From: UBA6921 sp964532385
GTDB taxonomy: Bacteria; Pseudomonadota; Gammaproteobacteria; SG8-11
NCBI GenBank assembly: GCA_964532385.1
Contig: CAZHHW010000041.1
Span: 1 to 26,479, forward strand
Reading direction: 5' to 3'
Length of the DNA: 26,479 nucleotides
A program made the position numbers and the translations under genes. How positions within the stretch are numbered: position 1 is the stretch's first letter; the number at the start of each line of letters is the position of its first letter. Positions 6,204 to 14,456 of the stretch are shown in pieces. The notes under the pieces were generated by a model. The model was not told where the DNA came from, made no database searches, and worked only from the letters and a program-made list of their open reading frames with translations.

Positions 6204-7641
6204 CGTAAGCAGGGTCGAAGCCCGCGCCGTTATCGCGTACAAAATAGGCGGTATTCCCGTCATCCATCGGCATCGAACCGATATCGATGATGGCCTGGGT
6301 TTTTTTGCCGGTGAATTTCCATGCATTCGATAACAAATTCTCCATCGCAATCTGCATCAGTTGCGGGTCGCCGTAAAGCTGCATGTTTTCTTCAATATGG
6401 ATCATGACCTGGCGCTGGGGTTCGGCCTGCTGCCATCGAGCGAGAATTCCGGCGGCCATGGCGGAGAGGTCAAAACGCCTCCGCTGCACGGGGGCGCGCG
6501 CGGTGCGCGACAGGTTCAGTAAATCGTCAATCAACTGGCCCATATGTCGGGTGGCGTTGCGAATGCGTTCCAGATGTTGGCGCGCGGCACCGGTAAGTGA
6601 GCTATCGGCATCGACCATTAAGATGTGCGCGAAACCGTCGATGTGCCGCAGCGGCGCACGCAAATCATGCGAAACCGTGTAGGAAAAACTTTCCAGTTCA
6701 TGATTGACCGCTTCAAGTTCCGCGGTCCGCTCGGCCACGCGCTTTTCGAGTTCCGCATAGACCCGGACGTTTTCCAGCGCCACCGACGCCGTGTCCGCCA
6801 AGGCTTGCAGCAATTTCACTTCCTCCGCACTGGGCACATGCGGTTGCGCCCAGTAGTTGCCGATTGCGCCCAAAGGTTCACGCACGCGAATCGGTACCAT
6901 GACCAGACTTTTTACAAAAGTCGGCCGGTAAGCGTCGTGAAGAATACGTGTGTCGGCGTAAATGTCTTCAATGATGGCCGCTTGCCGATGCTGCATTACC
7001 CAGCCGCTGATGCAGGCCGACATGGGAAAGCGCTGCCCTTTCCAGAGCGGCGCAAGCGCATCTTCGTCCGCATAGAAACATTGATCGCCTTCGCGCAGCA
7101 CGAACGTGGCACCATCGGCGCCGGTGAGATTACGGGCGGCACGACGCACGATGGCTTGCACGGCTTCGAGCGTGCGGGCAAGTGAGAGTTCCTGGACGAC
7201 ACTGATAAGCCGCTCGAGTGCCGCCGCGTGTTGGTTGGATGCGGCTGCCACGGTGGCCGTCGGCGCGTTGCAGGCGGATTGTAACCACGTGGTGAGACGC
7301 GGGATGTCCCCTTTGGAGATAAATTCATTCGCGCCCAGCGACTTCAGGCGCTGCACGTGTTCTTGATCGTCACTCCAGCCGGACACGAATACAAAAGGTG
7401 TGGCGGTGTCGCTGGCGCGCACCAAGGCAAGTGCTTCGATACCGTCAATGCCGGGAAGCCGGTTGTCGGACAAGATGGCGTCAAATTTTTCAGTGCGCAA
7501 TCTGGTCAGAAACGCCTCACGCGAGTCCACGCGCTGAATGGAACAGGGGATGCCTGCCGCCGCAATCGCGCGGTGAATCAGCTCGGCATCGAGCGGATCG
7601 TCCTCCAGATGAAGAATGTGCAGAGTGCGTGTCGGATTCAT
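6204..7641 (-). CDS. REC-GAF histidine kinase (C-terminus in gap)
   Basis: About 479 residues are visible. An N-terminal receiver (HILHLEDDPLDAEL, phospho-acceptor D in ILSDNRLPG, K in FISKGD) is followed by a GAF domain (about residues 140-300), a coiled coil EKRVAERTAELEAVNHELE, a HisKA domain with H-box SYTVSHDLRAPLRHIDGF, and a HATPase_c with N-box ENLLSNAWKFTGKK and G1 box DNGAGFDPAY, where the gap begins. The remaining G2 region is not seen. It is a soluble kinase that can also receive phosphate, so it may sit inside a phosphorelay with the Rcp1-like regulator. Start choice: ATG 7641 places the receiver at the usual distance (MNPTRTLHILHLEDDP) but has a weak ribosome site; ATG 7680 (13 residues longer) is preceded by AGGGAAG close to the codon and remains possible. 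In-frame translation continuing past the N-run is artefact. Confidence 0.9.
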
Positions 7642-7760
7642 CGTTCTTAATAATTCCGAAGAATGGGAAGTGCAGGTCATTCTTCCCTAAGGATCGATGG
7701 GCGTTCCATGCAGGCTTTAATTCTGCCTGTAAAGATTAGCCGCAGACGGGTAATCCACAA

Positions 7761-7979
7761 GTGCTCTCTCTTAAACCCGTACTATCGGCCATTCCACGAG
7801 TAAGTTTAGACACCACTGCACATCTGGGCAGCAAGTCTGTAAGATTGCCGCCGGGCATGAACGGTGCCCTGGAATTCAGGAATCCATCAGGAACGTTTAA
7901 GAATTTCCCGCCAGGCTGCGCCGCTGTGTGGGATGAGGGAGCTGAACACGACATCATCATCCGGTCAGGCCAACCATAG
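7761..7979 (+). CDS. Small hypothetical ORF upstream of lipoprotein gene
   Basis: A 72-codon open frame (GTG at 7761; an internal ATG at 7857 would give 40 residues) fills most of the 350 bp between the divergent kinase and lipoprotein genes. The stop TAG (7977-7979) lies 13 bp before the TTG start preferred for the lipoprotein. The C-terminal half is rich in glycine, proline and acidic residues and has protein-like composition, but there is no convincing ribosome site and I recognise no family. It could be a real small gene, a remnant, or chance. Aside from it I see nothing definite in 7681-7992. Confidence 0.2.
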   Translation: MLSLKPVLSAIPRVSLDTTAHLGSKSVRLPPGMNGALEFRNPSGTFKNFPPGCAAVWDEGAEHDIIIRSGQP

Positions 7980-7992
7980 GGGGGCAGGAAGG

Positions 7993-9270
7993 TTGCGTTC
8001 GATTCTTCGTAGTGCCACGTTGCTGCTGATGCTGGGTTCAATTTGCGGCTGCGGTATTTCCAATCTCGCTGTACGTCAGACGCCAGCGCAATCGCCCTTG
8101 CGTTTAGAGGTTGCGCCCCTGGGTGGAGAAGTGCCCTTGGGTACGCACGTGACCGTGCATGTGCGGCTGTGGAATACCAGCTCGACGCCCGTGCGCAATG
8201 TCGAATTTGCCTTTACCCACTCGCCTGCATTGCAGCCTGTAGGTGGCATGGGTTCCACGCGCGTGCATACCGATTACGGAGCGTTGCACGTGGAGCGTAT
8301 TGCACGGCTTGAATCCAGTGGACTCGCGGAATGGTGGCTGGTGATGCGAGCCATCGCGCCGGGGGATGCGAATGCCCGCGCGCTTGCCGTGATCGATGCC
8401 ACCGGCGATGCAAGCGTTGAAACCCTGCATTGGCAGGTGGCCGAGGCGACCGGCGGGCCGGATGAAATGTCCTCGGAAAATGACCCTGTCGCGCTGGCAC
8501 GCATGTATCTTGCGCTAAGCCAGGAGCATCGCGCTCGCGGCCGCTGGCGCGATGAACTGCATGCGCTGTATGCCGCGCGCGTGTTTATCGATCAGGCCAC
8601 CCCCGCGCAACTCGCCGATGTCACCTGGGCGGACTATGCTGATCGCGTTTCTGAGTTATACCTACAGGAATACGGCGTCGGACCGGCGCCTTTGCTGCAA
8701 GCTGCCTTGCCGCGCAGCAGTACGCTGGTCGGCGTGGTCTTGGATAAAGCCAGTCAGACGCCCCTGGCCGACGCGACAATCACACTGCGCTCCACGTTGA
8801 CCGATGCGATTTATGCGACGGTGACAACCAATGCCGAAGGCGCCTATGAAATATCTGATTTAGGCGTCGAAGCCAGTGTGATGGTCGCCGCGCTGCCGGG
8901 TTACCGGACCACCTTGCGCGCCGGTTTTGAGATGTGTCCCAATGCGACCACGCGCCTGATTACCGAGCTTGAGCCTGAACCTCTGGCGCCGGGTTATAGC
9001 GGATTCGGCGATCTCGATCTGGCCGAGTTGCATGGAACCTTGAGCGGCTACCGGGGCGACGGGACCTCGGATGTGGAAGTGATGTTGGTGGGGGCCGATA
9101 CGCGCGCGGTGCTGACCGATGAGAACGGTGAATTCCGTTTTACCGATGTGACTCCCGGCGACTACACGTTTGTGGCCATGAAACCCGGTTTCGCCGCGAT
9201 TGAGCTGCACGCGCTTAACGTTACGCCGGGCGGTGTGGTCGAAGTGCAGTTCACGCTTGAGCCGGAATAA
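7993..9270 (+). CDS. Lipoprotein with carboxypeptidase-regulatory-like repeats
   Basis: Taken from TTG 7993 (preceded by AGGAAGG) it is 425 residues beginning MRSILRSATLLLMLGSICGC, a good lipoprotein signal with ICGC as a plausible lipobox. A longer in-frame start at ATG 7933 would put 20 polar residues before the signal and is less likely. A domain around residues 35-120 has the look of a CARDB/DUF11-type beta sandwich (VHVRLWNTSSTPVRNVEF). A helical middle segment (YLALSQEHRARGRWRDELHA) resembles a single TPR-like hairpin. Two CarboxypepD_reg-like domains follow: GVVLDKASQTPLADATITLR and LHGTLSGYRGDGTSDVEVML, each with a DxxGxYxxxxLxxG or NGEFRFTDVTPGDY turn. It is probably an envelope-anchored binding or structural protein; function unknown. 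It is separated by 129 bp from the next gene and has only a weak 5-bp hairpin (9304-9316) after it. Confidence 0.7.
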   Translation: MRSILRSATLLLMLGSICGCGISNLAVRQTPAQSPLRLEVAPLGGEVPLGTHVTVHVRLWNTSSTPVRNVEFAFTHSPALQPVGGMGSTRVHTDYGALHVERIARLESSGLAEWWLVMRAIAPGDANARALAVIDATGDASVETLHWQVAEATGGPDEMSSENDPVALARMYLALSQEHRARGRWRDELHALYAARVFIDQATPAQLADVTWADYADRVSELYLQEYGVGPAPLLQAALPRSSTLVGVVLDKASQTPLADATITLRSTLTDAIYATVTTNAEGAYEISDLGVEASVMVAALPGYRTTLRAGFEMCPNATTRLITELEPEPLAPGYSGFGDLDLAELHGTLSGYRGDGTSDVEVMLVGADTRAVLTDENGEFRFTDVTPGDYTFVAMKPGFAAIELHALNVTPGGVVEVQFTLEPE

Positions 9271-9399
9271 CCAGCTGCCTTCCGTGTATCAGTCGCTGTG
9301 CTCGCCTGACCCAGGCAAGGACTCACTCTGTAGGGAACGAGGCTTACGAAATACCGTCATAGAGAGTTAACAAATGTACTTAGCAGGAGCCGGTGCACT

Positions 9400-9591
9400 A
9401 TGAGTTTACTTGACGGATATCTGATTGGTTGTCCCTACTGCGGGGAAGAAATTGAAATCTTGCTTGACCCTTCCGCAGGCGATCAAGACTACATCGAAGA
9501 TTGCCATGTCTGTTGCAAACCCATCAATTTGCGTATCAAGTTCGACCGCGAGGGCGATCCCATCGTCACGGCGCGCAGCGACGACGAGTAG
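9400..9591 (+). CDS. CPXCG-motif cysteine-rich zinc-ribbon protein
   Basis: 63 residues with CPYCG at 11-15 and CHVCC at 35-39, the four-cysteine pattern of the CPXCG (Cys_rich_CPXG) family of small gammaproteobacterial proteins, probably binding one zinc ion. The tail is acidic (RSDDE). The fold is known as a small zinc ribbon, the biological role is not. AGGAG lies 10 bases before ATG 9400, rather far but acceptable. The promoter of the next operon begins 4 bp after its stop, so it is probably transcribed separately from, or only read through into, the ABC operon. Confidence 0.85.
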   Translation: MSLLDGYLIGCPYCGEEIEILLDPSAGDQDYIEDCHVCCKPINLRIKFDREGDPIVTARSDDE

Positions 9592-9594
9592 CAG

Positions 9595-9622
9595 TTGACA
9601 GCGATGTGTGTGCGTAGATAAT
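9595..9622 (+). promoter_or_regulatory. Sigma70-type promoter of the Gld-like operon
   Basis: TTGACA (9595-9600) and GATAAT (9617-9622) with a 16-bp spacer, immediately after the CPXCG stop. Expected start near 9629, leaving a leader of about 60 nt before the ATPase gene. Confidence 0.6.
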
Positions 9623-9690
9623 TTGCGCGGCGCCGCGCTGTGGAAATTTCACTCGCGTTTTTCTGTTAACCCGTTTAGGTTGGTCGCCTC

Positions 9691-10650
9691 ATGGATACGA
9701 TGATTGAAGTTCGTAATTTGTCCAAACGCTTCGGCGCATTTACTGCGGTGAACGACATCTCCTTTTCCGTGCGTGGCGGTGAAGTGCTGGGGTTCCTGGG
9801 CCCCAATGGCGCGGGTAAATCCACCACCATGAAAATGATCACCGGCTTTTTAACGCCCACTTCCGGCAGCGTGAAAGTGAAGGGACACGATGTCGGTGAA
9901 CAACCGATTGCCGCCAAACAGGCCATCGGGTATCTGGCCGAAGGCGCGCCTGCCTACCCCGACATGACCCCGGTGACTTTTTTGGAATTTATCGCACGGA
10001 TACGCGGATTCAAGGGTGTAGAAATCACCCGGCGCGTGCACACCGCGATCGATAAAGCCAATCTACGCAGCGTCGCGCACAAGAAAATCGATACCTTGTC
10101 GAAAGGTTTTAAGCGCCGCGTGGGCATCGCGCAGGCGATTTTGCACGACCCGCCGGTGTTGATCATGGACGAGCCGACCGATGGCCTGGATCCCAACCAA
10201 AAACACGAGATGCGTATGCTGATTGCCGAGATGGCGAAAGACAAAGCCATCATTGTTTCGACGCATATTCTTGAAGAAGTAAACGCGGTGTGTACGCGCG
10301 CAATGATCATCGCACAGGGCCGCTTGCTGTTTGATGGAACGCCGGTGCAGCTCGAGCAGCGCTCCAAATATCACAACGCCATTCAGGTCACGCTGCGTCC
10401 CGCATCGCTGGACGAAGCGGTAATGAAATTGCGCGGTTTGCCCCATGTTAAAGAAGTCGAGGTGCTGGGTCACGACAATGGGCGGGCGCGTCTGATGATT
10501 TTTCCAGCGGGCAGCGTGGCCATCGTCGACGAGATCAGCCAATTTTTGCGTACGCAAGGTTGGCCGGTGGATGAACTGAGCGTGGAAGCGGGGCGGCTGG
10601 ATGAAGTCTTCCGCAGCATCACCGTGGCGGGCGCGGAGGCGCTGACATGA
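9691..10650 (+). CDS. ABC transporter ATP-binding protein, GldA-like
   Basis: 319 residues. The nucleotide-binding domain has Walker A GPNGAGKST (37-45), Walker B VLIMDEP (156-162), a D-loop GLDP, and the switch histidine in STHIL (H192). The signature motif is the degenerate LSKGFKRRV (136-144) and the Q-loop region reads GYLAEGAPAYPDMT without a glutamine; both features are usual in GldA/NatA-type exporters. The C-terminal 90 residues are the family's extra domain (about 225-319). It energises the permease encoded next, with which it overlaps by ATGA (10647-10650). It acts at the cytoplasmic face of the inner membrane. The substrate of this class outside Bacteroidetes is unknown. ATG 9691 and ATG 9700 are both possible; the ribosome site (AGGTTGG) is weak. 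First gene of the operon behind the promoter at 9595. Confidence 0.93.
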   Translation: MDTMIEVRNLSKRFGAFTAVNDISFSVRGGEVLGFLGPNGAGKSTTMKMITGFLTPTSGSVKVKGHDVGEQPIAAKQAIGYLAEGAPAYPDMTPVTFLEFIARIRGFKGVEITRRVHTAIDKANLRSVAHKKIDTLSKGFKRRVGIAQAILHDPPVLIMDEPTDGLDPNQKHEMRMLIAEMAKDKAIIVSTHILEEVNAVCTRAMIIAQGRLLFDGTPVQLEQRSKYHNAIQVTLRPASLDEAVMKLRGLPHVKEVEVLGHDNGRARLMIFPAGSVAIVDEISQFLRTQGWPVDELSVEAGRLDEVFRSITVAGAEALT

Positions 10651-11381
10651 ACAACATCATCGCCATCACGCGCCGTGAATTAGCCAATTATTTCGCCACG
10701 CCGGTCGCCTATGTGTTCATCGTTATTTTTCTGATCCTCACCGGCGTGTTTACTTTTTATCTGGGGGGTCTGTACGAGCGCGGCCAGGCGGATTTACAGC
10801 CGTTTTTTCTATATCACCCGTGGTTGTACCTGTTCTTGATTCCGGCGTTGTCGATGCGTCTGTGGTCTGAAGAACGCAAAACCGGCACGATTGAATTACT
10901 CATGACACTGCCGGTGACCACCAGCGAGGCGGTTTTGGGTAAATTCATCGCCGCCTGGATATTCACCACATTGGCGCTGGCCTTGACATTTCCTGTCTGG
11001 ATCACCGTGAACTATCTGGGCCATCCCGACAACGCGGTCATATTTGCCGGTTACTTGGGCAGCCTGTTCATGGCAGGTGCGTTTCTGGCGCTGGGTGCGG
11101 CGATCTCGGCCTTAACGCGCAATCAGGTGATTGCCTTTGTGATTACCGCGGTGCTGTGCTTCGCGTTCATTCTCAGCGGATTTCCTCTGGTGCTGGATTT
11201 CTTCAGCGGTTGGCTGCCGCATGGCGTGGTCAGTGCTATTTCGTACTTGAGCTTCCTGACCCATTTCGAAGCCGTGACCAAGGGCGTGATCGACGTGCGC
11301 GATGCGATATTCTTTTTATCCTTCATCGCTTGCTGGCTGACGGCGAACGTGATTTTGGTCGAAATGAAGAAGGCGGATTAA
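10647..11381 (+). CDS. ABC-2 type permease, GldF-like
   Basis: 244 residues with six predicted membrane helices: a first helix after the conserved amphipathic start (TRRELANYFATPVAYVF), an extracytoplasmic loop (YERGQADLQPFF), then the conserved cytoplasmic segment SMRLWSEERKTGTIELLMTLPVT that contacts the ATPase in the ABC-2 family, and four more helices. This length and motif are typical of GldF-like permeases. The start overlaps the ATPase stop by 4 bases and the stop is only 4 bp before the next small ORF. It forms the membrane channel or mechanical coupling part of the complex with the GldA-like ATPase and GldG-like subunit. Confidence 0.92.
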   Translation: MNNIIAITRRELANYFATPVAYVFIVIFLILTGVFTFYLGGLYERGQADLQPFFLYHPWLYLFLIPALSMRLWSEERKTGTIELLMTLPVTTSEAVLGKFIAAWIFTTLALALTFPVWITVNYLGHPDNAVIFAGYLGSLFMAGAFLALGAAISALTRNQVIAFVITAVLCFAFILSGFPLVLDFFSGWLPHGVVSAISYLSFLTHFEAVTKGVIDVRDAIFFLSFIACWLTANVILVEMKKAD

Positions 11382-11385
11382 TCCC

Positions 11386-11493
11386 ATGTCGCATGCAAAT
11401 GAATACTGCGTTGCCGGCTCTTGCCGTACTCCGCGTACTGTCTGCGAGCCGCCGCCTTGTCTTCCTGTGAATGCGAAATGGAATAGGTCATGA
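11386..11493 (+). CDS. Candidate 35-residue four-cysteine microprotein in the Gld-like operon
   Basis: An ATG 4 bp after the permease stop opens a 35-codon frame whose TGA (11491-11493) overlaps the gldG-like ATG (11490-11492) as ATGA. The frame exactly fills the only sizeable gap in an otherwise tight operon. It encodes cysteines at residues 8, 13, 20 and 25, i.e. CX4C-X6-CX4C, with CEPPPC as the second pair, and a basic C-terminus. This symmetric spacing suggests a zinc-binding or disulfide-bonded knuckle. AAGGCGG upstream gives a modest ribosome site. There is no signal peptide or membrane segment. I do not recognise a family. It may be a true subunit or regulator, or merely a leader ORF that couples translation to the GldG-like gene; a chance ORF is not excluded. 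Confidence 0.45.
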   Translation: MSHANEYCVAGSCRTPRTVCEPPPCLPVNAKWNRS

Positions 11494-13340
11494 ACAAACG
11501 TCTTTTTTCGGTGGTGGGTTTGATTTTTGTCGGCGTGTTGCTGGTGGCCATCAACGCGCTGGCGGGAATGGTGTTTAAATCGTCGCGTCTGGATCTTACC
11601 GCGGCGCATTTTTATACGCTGTCCGAAGGCACGAGGAACATTCTCAAGAATCTGGACGACACCGTGACGCTGCGCTTTTTCTTTTCGGAAAAGCTGGCGC
11701 AAAGCTCTCCGTCAATTACCAATTATGCACGCCGGGTGCGTGATTTACTGGAGGAGTTCGTAAGCCACTCGAACGGCAAACTGAAACTCGTGATTGCCGA
11801 TCCCGAACCGTTTTCCGACGAGGAAGACCAGGCGGTGCAGAATCGCATGCAAGGCGTGCCGTTCGACAGTGCGGGCAGCTTGGTTTATTTCGGTTTGGTC
11901 GGATCGGGATCCACCGACGAGAAAGAAGTCATTCCATTTTTTCAGATGGATCGCGAACAATCGCTGGAATACGACATCACCCGCCTGATTTATAACTTGT
12001 CGCACCCGGTGAAAAAACCCGTCGGCATTATCAGCACCCTGCCGATCGAAGGCTTGCCGCCCAATCCGGTCATGCCGTTGCGTACTAATACTGAATGGTC
12101 GGTTCTGAATGTGATGCGCCAGACCTTTACATTGCGCTTTTTAGGCGCCGACGTTGATGCGGTGCCCGACGATATCGACGTATTGATGGTGGTTCATCCC
12201 AAAGGTGTGAGCGAAAAAACCTTATACGCCATCGATCAATTTGCGTTGCGCGGCGGCCGCGTCTTGATGTTCGTCGACCCGCTGGCGGAAGAGGATTCAA
12301 CCTCGGGCGGGAGTGGCCCGCGCAGTTCGAATCCCAAGCTACTTCTCGATGCTTGGGGCGTGGAATTGGTGGACGGAAAAATCGCAACGGATATTCAAGC
12401 CGCGACGCGCGTGAGCGTGGCGGGCGGCATCCAGCCGCAATCGGTGGAATACGTGGCATGGTTGTCGCTCAAGAGCGCGAATTTTAATAAAGCGGATTTC
12501 ATTGCCGGCGGGCTTGATCAAATCAACATGGCCTCGCCGGGTATTCTGAAAAAGAAAACGGATGCGGCGACCGAATTCACCGCCTTGATCGAGACCAGCG
12601 AGCGGGCCATGCCGGTGGATGCCGTGCGTTTGCAGAACCCGAATCCGGCCGAATTGTTTAATATGTATAAACCAGGCGCCGAGAAGCTGGTGCTGGCCGC
12701 GCGTATCCGCGGTAAAACCAAAAGTGCGTTTCCGCAAGGCGCGCCGGTCAAGTTCGATTCCGCTGCCGCGCCGCTGACCGAAGCGAAAGATCCGATCAAT
12801 GTGATCGTGGTTGCCGATGTCGACATGTTGAGCGACCGCTTCTGGGTCGATGTGCGTAATTTCTTCGGTCAGCGTATCGCCACGCCGCGCGCGGGTAATG
12901 CCGCGTTTGTGGTAAATGCATTGGATAATTTGAGCGGCAGCAACGACCTGATCAGTTTACGCAGCCGCGGTGAATTTTCCCGCCCGTTTGAAAGGGTCAA
13001 AGAGATCCAACGCGATGCGGAAAAACGTTTTCTCGATAAAGAAAAAGAAGTGCGTGAAAAACTGAAGGAAACCGAACGTAAAATTCAGGCGTTGCAGAGT
13101 CAGAAACAAGCGGGTAACGCGGTATTACTGAGCAATGAACAACGCCAGGAAATGGAAAATTTTCGTCAGGAACAGGTGAAGACACGCAAAGAATTGCGTA
13201 GTGTTCAGCATGAGTTACGCAAAAACATTGAAGCGCTCGGGACGCAATTAAAGTTTATCAATATCGGTTTGGTGCCTTTAATTGTAGTGTTATTTGCGGC
13301 AGGAATCGGCATCTATCGTAGCCGGCGGTCGGCGGTCTAA
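11490..13340 (+). CDS. GldG-like ABC transporter auxiliary subunit
   Basis: 616 residues. A membrane helix near the N-terminus (about 7-28, SVVGLIFVGVLLVAINAL) is followed by the ABC_transp_aux/GldG domain (RLDLTAAHFYTLSEGTRNIL; DITRLIYNLSHPVKKPVGII; FALRGGRVLMFVDP), a long charged coiled coil (about 500-585, from FERVKEIQRDAEKRF), and a C-terminal helix (INIGLVPLIVVLFAAGIGIY) ending in RSRR. Most of the mass is therefore periplasmic and clamped by two membrane anchors. Family knowledge: GldG associates with GldA/GldF in Bacteroidetes gliding, and proteobacterial versions occur in the same gene order with DUF4340. Function here is unknown. The start overlaps the stop of the four-cysteine ORF; the DUF4340 gene follows after 27 bp. 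Confidence 0.9.
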   Translation: MNKRLFSVVGLIFVGVLLVAINALAGMVFKSSRLDLTAAHFYTLSEGTRNILKNLDDTVTLRFFFSEKLAQSSPSITNYARRVRDLLEEFVSHSNGKLKLVIADPEPFSDEEDQAVQNRMQGVPFDSAGSLVYFGLVGSGSTDEKEVIPFFQMDREQSLEYDITRLIYNLSHPVKKPVGIISTLPIEGLPPNPVMPLRTNTEWSVLNVMRQTFTLRFLGADVDAVPDDIDVLMVVHPKGVSEKTLYAIDQFALRGGRVLMFVDPLAEEDSTSGGSGPRSSNPKLLLDAWGVELVDGKIATDIQAATRVSVAGGIQPQSVEYVAWLSLKSANFNKADFIAGGLDQINMASPGILKKKTDAATEFTALIETSERAMPVDAVRLQNPNPAELFNMYKPGAEKLVLAARIRGKTKSAFPQGAPVKFDSAAAPLTEAKDPINVIVVADVDMLSDRFWVDVRNFFGQRIATPRAGNAAFVVNALDNLSGSNDLISLRSRGEFSRPFERVKEIQRDAEKRFLDKEKEVREKLKETERKIQALQSQKQAGNAVLLSNEQRQEMENFRQEQVKTRKELRSVQHELRKNIEALGTQLKFINIGLVPLIVVLFAAGIGIYRSRRSAV

Positions 13341-13367
13341 ACGTTTTTTTACGACGAGTTTGGCAGG

Positions 13368-14432
13368 ATGGATAAGAAAAACATCGCAGTGTTAGTGATC
13401 ATCACCTTGCTGGTCGTGGTGATCGCCGTCTTGCTGGCGCAACGTCGCGAAGCGGCGACCAGCGACGATGCGTTGGGTGCATTGTTTTTCCGCGATCTCG
13501 AACAAAAGCTCGATGACGTGACGACCGTCGAAATTGTGCAGGGCAAGGATCACGTCACACTGCAACGCGATGGCGAGACCTGGCGGATCAAGGAAAAAGG
13601 TGGATACGCGGCAGATTTTGACAAGCTCAAACCCCTGGTATTGAGCATTGCGAATCTGCTTAGTGTGGAAGCCAAGACCAGCAAGGTGGATCAATACGAC
13701 AAGCTTGGCGTCACTGATCCCACGGCGGAAGACGCCACTCATCCCGGAGTCACTTTGAAAGATGCCAGCGGCACAACGCTTGCTGCCGTGGTCATCGGCG
13801 ATGCGCACGACAGCGATGACGGGGTAAAAAAACAACTCTATGTGCGCCGCTTAAACGAGGCTCAAGCGTGGCTGGTTGAGGGCAAGGTGGATGTAATCAC
13901 GGACCTTGCCGCATGGCTGAAAAAAGACCGGGTGCTGGATATTTTTCGGTCGCGGATGAAAAGCTTCGCAATCACTCTGCCGGATGGCGCGCATTATCTT
14001 GTCACTAAAACTTCGCCTGAAGAAAAGGGGTTTCAATATTCGCCCTTACCGCATAATGCCAAGATTCGTTCACAAGCCCGCCTGGACGATATGTCGGCCG
14101 CTTTGGAAAACGTGGTCCCCGACGATGTGATTTTAGCCACAGGATTTGAGTTCCCGCTCACCGGGGTAGGGCACAATGAATACCGTACTTTTGACGGGCT
14201 GGTGATCAAAACTGACCTGCAGCAAAAAGACAACAAGTGGTACGTTAAATACAGCGTATCGTTTGACGCGAACATCTCTGCAAAGAGTGCTGAAGCGGAC
14301 TCTGCTAAGGTGAAGCAGGAAGCTGATTCAATGGCTCAGAATCTCAAGGACTGGGTGTTTGTGATTCCGGAAGCCAAGGCGGGATTAATGAACAAAAAGA
14401 TCAACGACGTATTAATACTCTCGACCCCCTAA
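13368..14432 (+). CDS. DUF4340 protein, periplasmic, membrane-anchored
   Basis: 354 residues with an N-terminal signal anchor (about 6-23, IAVLVIITLLVVVIAVLL) and a periplasmic region of DUF4340 repeats: VTTVEIVQGKDHVTLQRDGE, then W-R-I, and KLKPLVLSIANLLSVEAKTS with LGVTDP, and a second set at FAITLPDGAHYLVTK. DUF4340 proteins usually close the GldA-GldF-GldG-like operon in proteobacteria, as here, and are thought to act with the auxiliary subunit; the biochemical role is not known. The ATG has only GGCAGG directly next to it, so translation may depend on the upstream gene 27 bp away. Its stop faces the stop of a minus-strand gene 24 bp away without an obvious terminator. Confidence 0.88.
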   Translation: MDKKNIAVLVIITLLVVVIAVLLAQRREAATSDDALGALFFRDLEQKLDDVTTVEIVQGKDHVTLQRDGETWRIKEKGGYAADFDKLKPLVLSIANLLSVEAKTSKVDQYDKLGVTDPTAEDATHPGVTLKDASGTTLAAVVIGDAHDSDDGVKKQLYVRRLNEAQAWLVEGKVDVITDLAAWLKKDRVLDIFRSRMKSFAITLPDGAHYLVTKTSPEEKGFQYSPLPHNAKIRSQARLDDMSAALENVVPDDVILATGFEFPLTGVGHNEYRTFDGLVIKTDLQQKDNKWYVKYSVSFDANISAKSAEADSAKVKQEADSMAQNLKDWVFVIPEAKAGLMNKKINDVLILSTP

Positions 14433-14456
14433 CTTTGGAATGACTTCCAGCAGGTA

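Noticed and set aside
6625..7185. 186-codon plus-strand ORF opposite the REC-GAF kinase
   Set aside because: It is antisense to well-conserved GAF and linker sequence, with no recognisable domain or start signal.
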